Assembly (NCBI GenBank): GCA_025698895.1
Contig: JAILWO010000002.1
Location: forward strand, 992,001 to 1,056,000
Reading direction: 5' to 3'
Source: Rhizobiaceae bacterium
GTDB taxonomy: Bacteria; Pseudomonadota; Alphaproteobacteria; Rhizobiales; Rhizobiaceae
Length of the DNA stretch: 64,000 nucleotides
A program made the translations under genes and the position numbers. Below, piece by piece: positions 58,000-64,000 of the stretch. The notes beneath the pieces were generated by a model. It made no database searches and was not told the DNA's origin. It was given only the letters and a program-made list of their open reading frames with translations. Within the stretch, counting starts at the first letter, position 1. Every line of letters begins with the position of its first letter.

Positions 58000-58722
58000 T
58001 CACCAGAGATAGAAGAACGCGAAGATGAAAACCCATACGAGGTCGACGAAGTGCCAGTAGAGCCCCATGATTTCGACGCTCTCATATTGACCTCTTCGGC
58101 TGGTGAAGAAGCCGCGCTGACCGGTGTCGTAATCGCCGCGCCAGACCTTTCGGGCGATGATCAGCAGGAAGATGACGCCGATGGTGACGTGGGTGCCGTG
58201 GAAGCCGGTGATCATGAAGAACGCCGCGCCGAACTGCTCCGCGCCCCAAGGGTTGCCCCACGGACGCACCCCCTCGCTGATCAGCTTCGTCCACTCGAAG
58301 GCCTGCATGCCGACGAAGGTGGCGCCGAGCGCGGCGGTCGCCAGCATCAATATCGCCGACGCCTTGCGGTTCTTCTTGTAGCCTTGCATGACGGCCATCG
58401 CCATCGTGCCGCTGGAGGAGATCAGCACGAAGGTCATGATGGCGATCAGGAGCAAGGGAACGCTGACGCCGCCGACATGCAGGCCGAACACTTCGCTGGC
58501 GTTCGGCCACGGCACCGTCGTCGACATGCGGGCGGTCATGTAGGACAGCAGGAAGCAGCCGAAGATGAATGTGTCCGAGAGAAGGAAGATCCACATCATG
58601 GCCTTCCCCCAGGAGACGTTCTTGAAGGCGCGCTGATCGGACGACCAGTCGGCGGCGATGCCCTTCAACCCGTCGGGCCTCGCCGTCGCGTGTGCGGCGT
58701 GGGCCATTGTCGTTTCAGCCAT
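58000..58722 (-). CDS. Heme-copper oxidase subunit III
   Basis: A 240-residue protein with seven or so membrane helices: WIFLLSDTFIFGCFLLSYM, LLLIAIMTFVLISSSGTMAMAV, GMQAFEWTKLISEGVRPWG, GAAFFMITGFHGTHVTIGVIFLL, SVEIMGLYWHFVDLVWVFIFAFFYLW. The last segment and EWTKL are subunit III hallmarks. It lies 11 bases after a second, more divergent subunit III-like gene, so the operon has two. This matches the CoxP position in coxMNOP clusters. Confidence 0.94.
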   Translation of the reverse strand: MAETTMAHAAHATARPDGLKGIAADWSSDQRAFKNVSWGKAMMWIFLLSDTFIFGCFLLSYMTARMSTTVPWPNASEVFGLHVGGVSVPLLLIAIMTFVLISSSGTMAMAVMQGYKKNRKASAILMLATAALGATFVGMQAFEWTKLISEGVRPWGNPWGAEQFGAAFFMITGFHGTHVTIGVIFLLIIARKVWRGDYDTGQRGFFTSRRGQYESVEIMGLYWHFVDLVWVFIFAFFYLW

Positions 58723-58733
58723 CCGCCCTTCTC

Positions 58734-59432
58734 CTACGTCAGCAGTTGACGGCAAATATCGATGAAATCGGCGGCCCATCCGGCAAGCAGCACGAAAAGG
58801 CCGAACCAGACGAAGAGCAGGAAGTGCCAGTAGGTGGCGCAGAGTTCGGTGGAGAGCTGCAGCCTGTCCGTGACCGGGCCGTCCCATGCCTTGGCCGTCA
58901 CCCTCGCCAGAGCGACGAGCCCGCCCAGGATATGCAGTCCATGCATTCCCGTCAGCAGGTAGAAGAAGCTGTTGGCCGGATTGTCCGCGAGGAAGTCGCC
59001 GTTGGCGAACAGTTCCTGCCAAGCGAACAGTTGACCCGCCAGGAAGGTGAGCGCGCTGATGCCGCCGGTGACCAGAGCGAGCTTGAGCGTGTCCGCCTGA
59101 CGTCGGCGGGCAGCGAAGACCGCGCACTGCAGGGCCGCGCTGCTCAGCACAAGGATCCCCGTGTTGAGCCACAGCACCCGCGACACTGGCAGCGATCGCC
59201 AGTCGGGCAGTTCCATGCGCATGAAGTAGGCGCTGGCGAACAGCGCAAACAGCGCGCCCACCACCGCGAGGAACACCACGAGCGCGATCCTCTCCGCCGG
59301 CAGAGTCGGTTGCTCGCCGAGATGGCCGACCACGCCTTGCTCCAGCCATGGCTTCGACATCAGCCCCTGGCGGGACAACCACCAGCCGGCGAGGCAGGCG
59401 AGGACGAGCAGGAAGACGACGATGACGCTCAT
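58734..59432 (-). CDS. Second subunit III-like oxidase protein (CoxO position)
   Basis: A 232-residue membrane protein related to subunit III/CyoC: IALVVFLAVVGALFALFASAYFMRM, WLNTGILVLSSAALQCAVFAAR, GQLFAWQELFANGDFLADNPANSFFYLLTGMHGLHILGGLVALA, and the C-terminal LCATYWHFLLFVWFGLFVLL. It is shorter in similarity to the usual subunit III and lacks its first two typical helices' motifs. The ATG overlaps the ctaD stop in ATGA. Bradyrhizobium coxMNOP has the same duplication, so this operon is probably of that type. Confidence 0.88.
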   Translation of the reverse strand: MSVIVVFLLVLACLAGWWLSRQGLMSKPWLEQGVVGHLGEQPTLPAERIALVVFLAVVGALFALFASAYFMRMELPDWRSLPVSRVLWLNTGILVLSSAALQCAVFAARRRQADTLKLALVTGGISALTFLAGQLFAWQELFANGDFLADNPANSFFYLLTGMHGLHILGGLVALARVTAKAWDGPVTDRLQLSTELCATYWHFLLFVWFGLFVLLAGWAADFIDICRQLLT

Positions 59433-61201
59433 GCCGAGGCCGCGGCCCTGGGCCCGCCGGGATCATTCTGTGCCAGGAAATCCTCCTTGGCGCCGGGCAC
59501 GCTGTAGTCGTAGGCCCAGCGGTAGACGATCGGAAGCTCCTTGCCGAAGTTGCCGTGCGCGGGCGGCGTTTCAGGTGTCTGCCATTCCAGCGTCGTCGCC
59601 CGCCACGGATTGCCCCCGGCCTCCCTGCCGAAGCGGAGGCTCCAGAACAGGTTGAACAGGAACACCATCTGCGCGAAGCCGACGATCAGCGCCGCGACCG
59701 TGATGAAGGCGTTGAGCGTGCTCACCGATTCCGGGATGAAAGCGGTGCCGCTGATGTCGGGATAGCGCCGCGGCACCCCGACCAGCCCGACATAGTGCAT
59801 CGGGAAGAAAATCGCATAGGCGCCGATGAAGGTGATCCAGAAATGGAGTTGGCCCATTGTCTCGTCGAGCATGCGACCGGTAATCTTCGGATACCAATGG
59901 TAGATCGCGCCGAAGATGACCAGGATCGGGGCTACTCCCATCACCATGTGGAAATGCGCCACGACGAACATCGTGTCGGAAAGCGGAACGTCGACCACGA
60001 CGTTGCCGAGGAAGAGGCCGGTCAGGCCGCCGTTGACGAAGGTGACGATGAAGGCCAGCGCGAACAGCATCGGGATGGTCAGATGGATGTCGCCGCGCCA
60101 CAGCGTCAGCACCCAGTTGTAGACCTTGATCGCGGTCGGGATGGCGATGATCAGCGTCGTCGTGGCGAAGAAGAATCCGAAATACGGATGCATACCCGAG
60201 ACATACATGTGGTGCGCCCACACGATGAAGGAGAGTGCGCCGATCGCCACGATCGCCCACACCATCATGCGGTAGCCGAAGATGTTCTTGCGCGCATGGG
60301 TGCTGATCAGGTCGGACACGATGCCGAAGGCCGGCAGCGCCACGATGTAGACTTCGGGATGCCCGAAGAACCAGAACAAGTGCTGGAACAGGATCGGGCT
60401 GCCGCCGCCATACGAAAGCTGCTCACCCATCTCGACCAGCGCCGGCATGAAGAAGCTGGTTCCCAGCAAGCGGTCGAACAGCATCATCACGCAGGCGACG
60501 AACAGCGCCGGAAAGGCGAGCAGCGCCATGACGGTCGCGGTGAAGATACCCCATACGGTGAGCGGCATGCGCATCAGCGTCATGCCGCGGGTGCGGCCCT
60601 GGAGCACGGTCACGACATAGTTCAGGCCGCCCATGGTGAAGCCGATGATGAACAGGATCAGCGAGACCAGCATCAGGATGATGCCGGCGCCCTGTCCGCC
60701 GGGCGTGCCGGACAGGATGATCTGCGGCGGATAGAGCGTCCAGCCGCCGCCGGTCGGGCCGCCGGGCACGAAGAAGCTCGCCACCAGCACCAGCACCGCC
60801 AGCAAGTAGATCCAGTAGCTCAGCATGTTGACGTAAGGGAACACCATGTCGCGCGCGCCGACCATCAGCGGGATCAGGTAGTTGCCGAAGCCGCCGAGGA
60901 AGAGCGCGGTTAGCAGGTAGATCACCATGATCATGCCGTGCATGGTGATGAACTGGTAATAGGCCTCGGGCGTGATGAAGTCGAAGGTGCCGGGGAAGCC
61001 GAGCTGCAGGCGCATCAGCCAGGACAGGACCAGGGCGACCAACCCGATGGCGATCGCCGTGCCGGAATACTGGATGGCGATGACCTTGGCGTCCTGCGAG
61101 AAGACGTATTTCGTCCACCAGCTATGGGGATGGTAAAGCTCGACCTCCGGGACCTCGGCAGGCGGGACGGGTGCAACGGCGCCAGGCGTGACATCGACCA
61201 T
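59429..61201 (-). CDS. ctaD: Cytochrome c oxidase subunit I
   Basis: A 590-residue catalytic subunit. Heme a ligand region is ITMHGMIMVIYLLTALFLGGFGNYLIPL; the CuB-Tyr site is FWFFGHPEVYIVALPAFGIVSDL with the HH pair in IVWAHHMYVSGM; DTMFVVAHFHMVMG holds the other two heme ligands. The HPEVY glutamate marks an A-type oxidase. The ATG at 61201 follows AGGAGG; the longer reading frame is unsupported. It lies between ctaC and the subunit III genes. The K- and D-channel residues were not all checked. Confidence 0.96.
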   Translation of the reverse strand: MVDVTPGAVAPVPPAEVPEVELYHPHSWWTKYVFSQDAKVIAIQYSGTAIAIGLVALVLSWLMRLQLGFPGTFDFITPEAYYQFITMHGMIMVIYLLTALFLGGFGNYLIPLMVGARDMVFPYVNMLSYWIYLLAVLVLVASFFVPGGPTGGGWTLYPPQIILSGTPGGQGAGIILMLVSLILFIIGFTMGGLNYVVTVLQGRTRGMTLMRMPLTVWGIFTATVMALLAFPALFVACVMMLFDRLLGTSFFMPALVEMGEQLSYGGGSPILFQHLFWFFGHPEVYIVALPAFGIVSDLISTHARKNIFGYRMMVWAIVAIGALSFIVWAHHMYVSGMHPYFGFFFATTTLIIAIPTAIKVYNWVLTLWRGDIHLTIPMLFALAFIVTFVNGGLTGLFLGNVVVDVPLSDTMFVVAHFHMVMGVAPILVIFGAIYHWYPKITGRMLDETMGQLHFWITFIGAYAIFFPMHYVGLVGVPRRYPDISGTAFIPESVSTLNAFITVAALIVGFAQMVFLFNLFWSLRFGREAGGNPWRATTLEWQTPETPPAHGNFGKELPIVYRWAYDYSVPGAKEDFLAQNDPGGPRAAASA

Positions 61202-61247
61202 CAGTTTGCCTCCTTGCTGCCGGGTGAGCGGTGCGGACCTCACCCCG

Positions 61248-62111
61248 TCAATTCGCGACGCCTCCCGGCCCTGACTTCGCCGCCTCGACATCGTCCGTGT
61301 CGAGCTGGCCTGTCTGCTGTTCCGCGCTGATCTCGGCGAACGTCTGCTGCTCGCCGAGCCAGGCGGCGTAATCCTCTTCCGTGTCGATCATGACGATGCC
61401 GCGCATGAAGCCGTGGCCGCTGCCACAGAGCTCCGCGCACAGGACCTCGAAGGTCCCCGTCCGGGTCGGGGTGAACCAGAAATAGGTGACGGAGCCGGGC
61501 ACCATGTCCATCTTGGCGCGGAACTCCGGCACGTAGAAATTGTGCAGCACGTCGATGGAGCGCAGCAACATCTTGACCGGCTTGTCGATGGGCAGGTGCA
61601 GGTCGTCGGCCTCGACGATGACGTCATCCTGGCCGGCCGGATCTTCGGGATTGACGCCAAGCGGATTCTCAGGGCTGATCAGCCGGCTGTCGGACGTGCC
61701 CAGCTTGCCGTCAGCACCCGGCAGGCGGTAGTTCCACTGCCACTGCTGTGCGACGACTTCGACCTCGACTGCGTCTTCGGGCACGTCGACGAACTGTTTC
61801 CAGACGAATAGCCCAGGCACCAGCAAGGCTGTCACGCCGACGGCGGTGGCAATGGTCAGCCACCATTCGAGCCGCTTGTTCTCCGGTTCGTAATCGGCCT
61901 TGTTGCCCGGCCTGTGGCGGAACTTCCAGACGCAATAGGCCATGAACAGGACCACTGCGGCGAAGACTGCGCCGGTGATCCAGAAGGTGATGACGAGGGT
62001 GCCGTCGATGTAGGTCCAGTTGGAGGCGATTTGCGTCCACCACCAAGGGCTCAGTATGTGGAACAGGACCGATCCCACGACTACGAGAACGAGTGCAAGC
62101 GCAAACACCAT
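61248..62111 (-). CDS. ctaC: Cytochrome c oxidase subunit II
   Basis: A 287-residue subunit with two N-terminal membrane helices (VFALALVLVVVGSVLFHIL; GTLVITFWITGAVFAAVVLFMAYCVWKF, plus a third in LTIATAVGVTALLVPGLFVWKQF) and a periplasmic cupredoxin domain. The CuA site is CAELCGSGHGFM with the upstream histidine in VLHNFYVPEFRAKMDMVPG. The aromatic run QQWQWNYRLPG is the electron entry. The ATG at 62111 follows GGGAGGAAT; no lipobox is seen. First gene of the oxidase core. Confidence 0.95.
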   Translation of the reverse strand: MVFALALVLVVVGSVLFHILSPWWWTQIASNWTYIDGTLVITFWITGAVFAAVVLFMAYCVWKFRHRPGNKADYEPENKRLEWWLTIATAVGVTALLVPGLFVWKQFVDVPEDAVEVEVVAQQWQWNYRLPGADGKLGTSDSRLISPENPLGVNPEDPAGQDDVIVEADDLHLPIDKPVKMLLRSIDVLHNFYVPEFRAKMDMVPGSVTYFWFTPTRTGTFEVLCAELCGSGHGFMRGIVMIDTEEDYAAWLGEQQTFAEISAEQQTGQLDTDDVEAAKSGPGGVAN

Positions 62112-62227
62112 GCCCCGATTCCTCCCCCCACTCGGGGACGAGCACGCCGTCCCACGGAACAGCGGAAGCATTATAGGCCGATTTCCGCGCCAAGTTCCAG
62201 TTGTAGCCGCGAACAAATGACGCGGCG

Positions 62228-62494
62228 TCAGCCAGTGAGGTTCGCAGTCGTTCCGGCGGAAAGGAATGCGCCGAGCAGCATCAGCAGAAAGCCTGCTCCC
62301 ATGAGCGCGAGACCGGGCAAGTTGCCGGTCAGCCCCAGGAAGCCGAGGCCGTGTCGGCGCGGCTCCAAGGTGCCGTCTTTGGGCGCGGGGGCAGGCCGTA
62401 CCGTGCCACTCAGCCTGCCGCGACGAAGCGCCCCGTAGATCATGTAGATCAGACCGCAGACGACGAGCAGCGCGCCGAGCCAGATGATTAACAT
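62228..62494 (-). CDS. Small two-helix membrane protein ahead of oxidase operon
   Basis: An 88-residue protein with helices at 1-20 (MLIIWLGALLVVCGLIYMIY) and about 62-82 (LALMGAGFLLMLLGAFLSAG), separated by a basic cytoplasmic loop rich in Arg and Pro. GGAGGTGACG lies before the ATG. It precedes ctaC by 116 bases on the same strand, so may be an accessory of the oxidase. I do not recognise a family. Confidence 0.7.
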   Translation of the reverse strand: MLIIWLGALLVVCGLIYMIYGALRRGRLSGTVRPAPAPKDGTLEPRRHGLGFLGLTGNLPGLALMGAGFLLMLLGAFLSAGTTANLTG

Positions 62495-62879
62495 CGTCAC
62501 CTCCACCAGGATCCGCACCCGACTATATAGTGCCGCGTCCCTCAATGCGCCACGTTGGCGATCCAATCTCTCGAAGTGGGTGTCGGCACCCGTTCCAGAC
62601 GAGATATGCCAAACTCTGCCTACACCAACCGGAATGTCGGCTTCGAGGAAGGCAAAGTTTGCCTCCACGACCGACATCGAGGCGCAAAACGGTCGCTGCT
62701 AGCAATGTGGCCCGATGGCCACTGCGGACCGATGGCTATCGTTTTTGACAAGTGTCTCTCCCGCTTGGACTACGTCGGTGCCAACAGACTGGAAGGGGAC
62801 GAGAGCGGCTGCTATGTCGGCACGGTCATCTGAATCCTGTATTGGGGAAGAGTTGTTATCAGGACGAATTCGCGCGGAT
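62495..62879. other. Gap between oxidase cluster and dusA
   Basis: This 385-base stretch between the divergent small membrane protein gene and dusA contains no gene I can support. Short reading frames on both strands show no recognisable domain. It must hold both promoters. Confidence 0.5.
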
Positions 62880-63872
62880 ATGAATTATTCTGGGCCACAG
62901 TTTGCCGTCGCACCCATGATGGATTGGACGGATCGGCATTGCCGTTTCCTCCACCGTCTGCTGTCGCGACGCGCGCTGCTCTATACCGAAATGGTCGTGG
63001 CCGACGCGGTGATCCACGGCGACCGCCAGCGCCTGCTGGGTTTCGATCCGGCCGAACATCCCGTCGCGCTGCAGCTCGGCGGTTCCGATCCGGAGAAGCT
63101 GGCGCGGGCGGCCCGGATCGCGGCCGGCTTCGGCTATGACGAGATCAACCTCAATGTCGGCTGCCCGTCCGACCGTGTCCGGTCGGGCACGTTCGGCGCC
63201 TGCCTGATGCGTGAGCCGGCGCTTGTCGCCGATTGCGTGGCGGCCATGAAGGAGGCCGTCGACGTGCCGGTGACGGTCAAGTGCCGGCTCGGCGTCGACG
63301 AGCAGGACATCGAGGAGGCCCTCGATCGCATGGCGGACGTGGTCTTCGCCGCCGGTTGCGACGCGTTGTGGGTTCATGCGCGCAAGGCGTGGCTTCAGGG
63401 GCTTTCGCCGAAGGAAAACCGCGACATTCCCCCGCTCGACTACGAGCGGGTCTACAGGCTCAAGGCGCGCCTGCCGGAGCGGTTCGTCGGCATCAATGGC
63501 GGCATCCCCGATATCGAGGCGGCGAAAGCGCATCTGGACCGTGTCGACGGTGCGATGCTGGGACGCGCCGCCTACCAGTCACCATGGCTGCTGGCCGCGG
63601 TCGACCAGACTGTGTTCGGATCGGCGGAACCCCGCCCCGAGATCGAGGCGGTGGCGCGGGCAATGGCCGATTATGCCGCCGGGCACGTCGCCGCGGGCGG
63701 ACGCGTCTCGCAGGTGACGCGCCACATGGTGGGCCTGTTTCACGGCGTGCCGGGCGCGCGGCGCTATCGCCAGATCCTGTCGGAAGGCGCGACGCGGCCC
63801 GGTGCCGGGCCGGAGATCATCCTCGAAGCGCTCGACGCGGTGCTGCCCGGGCTCGAGCGCCGCGCGGCGTAA
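62880..63872 (+). CDS. dusA: tRNA-dihydrouridine synthase A
   Basis: A 330-residue FMN enzyme that reduces uridine 20/20a in tRNA. It begins FAVAPMMDWTDRHCRFLHRLLSRRALLYTEMV; the catalytic cysteine is Cys95 in NLNVGCPSDRV; FMN-binding and RNA-facing segments include VTVKCRLGVD, WVHARKAWLQGLSPKENRDIPPLDY and GINGGI. The DusA-specific QGLSPKENR is clear. The ATG at 62880 is used as upstream codons lack support. It is a housekeeping gene; beyond it 63873-64000 shows no gene. Confidence 0.96.
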   Translation: MNYSGPQFAVAPMMDWTDRHCRFLHRLLSRRALLYTEMVVADAVIHGDRQRLLGFDPAEHPVALQLGGSDPEKLARAARIAAGFGYDEINLNVGCPSDRVRSGTFGACLMREPALVADCVAAMKEAVDVPVTVKCRLGVDEQDIEEALDRMADVVFAAGCDALWVHARKAWLQGLSPKENRDIPPLDYERVYRLKARLPERFVGINGGIPDIEAAKAHLDRVDGAMLGRAAYQSPWLLAAVDQTVFGSAEPRPEIEAVARAMADYAAGHVAAGGRVSQVTRHMVGLFHGVPGARRYRQILSEGATRPGAGPEIILEALDAVLPGLERRAA

Positions 63873-64000
63873 ATCTTAGCGCTTCGTTCGCTCCGGGGCC
63901 CCGTTCGCGCGCCTGGACCAAAGCCTCGCCGGTTTACTTCGCGCGCGCATTTCGCTAGCCGCTTGGCTTCCCGCCGACCGGCCGAGAGACCCCGCGTATG

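Noticed and set aside
62495-62879. Possible transposase remnant upstream of dusA
   Set aside because: Short frames on both strands looked vaguely protein-like but match no transposase motif I can name and have no terminal repeats.
1-64000. CRISPR arrays, tRNA or rRNA genes, insertion sequences
   Set aside because: No regular spaced repeats, no tRNA-like T-arm and acceptor pairs, and no transposase reading frames were seen.

Overview
The window is GC-rich, densely packed DNA from an alphaproteobacterium, most likely a member of the Hyphomicrobiales/Rhizobiales (Phyllobacteriaceae- or Mesorhizobium-like). The grounds are a matPQMAB-type malonate operon with a divergent matR, a NasS/NasT nitrate control pair, a coxMNOP-like oxidase cluster, many TRAP transporters, and a copy of an inverted-repeat element ('CATCTCCCCCTCAAGGGGGGAGAT' type arms) of the kind I associate with Mesorhizobium intergenic DNA. 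I see no rRNA, tRNA, CRISPR array, intact insertion sequence or phage genes.

Layout: 1-1.8 kb holds the end of a MmgE/PrpD gene and a class III CoA-transferase. 1.8-9.1 kb holds a MarR regulator, indolepyruvate-type ferredoxin oxidoreductase (iorAB) and a TRAP transporter; the ior and TRAP promoters share a near-identical palindrome. 9.2-14.7 kb holds a gentisate branch: maleylpyruvate isomerase-like protein, gentisate 1,2-dioxygenase and a 910-residue fusion of a salicylyl-CoA-5-hydroxylase-like flavoprotein with an aryl-CoA ligase, opposite an IclR regulator. 14.6-25.9 kb is assimilatory nitrate reduction (narK, nirB, nirD, nasA, cysG, with nasT-nasS). A sigma-54 promoter and an ANTAR/NasT antitermination leader precede narK, and a BrnT-type toxin-antitoxin pair sits between nirB and nirD.

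26-35.6 kb is a phthalate regulon: dioxygenase, reductase, dihydrodiol dehydrogenase, decarboxylase, an unknown 155-residue protein, a TAXI-type TRAP transporter, a class II aldolase-like decarboxylase and a MarR regulator. Four copies of TTAG-N4-CTAA sit in its two divergent promoter regions. 35.8-42.4 kb is malonate uptake and breakdown (matB, matA, matM, matQ, matP, divergent matR). 42.6-54.6 kb is a less familiar catabolic cluster: amidohydrolase, maleylacetate reductase, beta-hydroxyacid dehydrogenase, hydroxyquinol-type intradiol dioxygenase, YciI protein, LIV-type ABC transporter, an SDR homologue without its catalytic Tyr/Lys, a bicupin protein and an XRE-cupin regulator. The substrate feeding hydroxyquinol is not evident, and this is my best candidate for an undescribed pathway.

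54.8-62.5 kb is respiratory: a cytochrome c, heme O synthase (ctaB), and an oxidase operon with two subunit III-like genes. The window closes with dusA. Overall the DNA reads as a cluster of separately controlled aromatic and organic-acid catabolic modules set among nitrogen assimilation and respiration genes.
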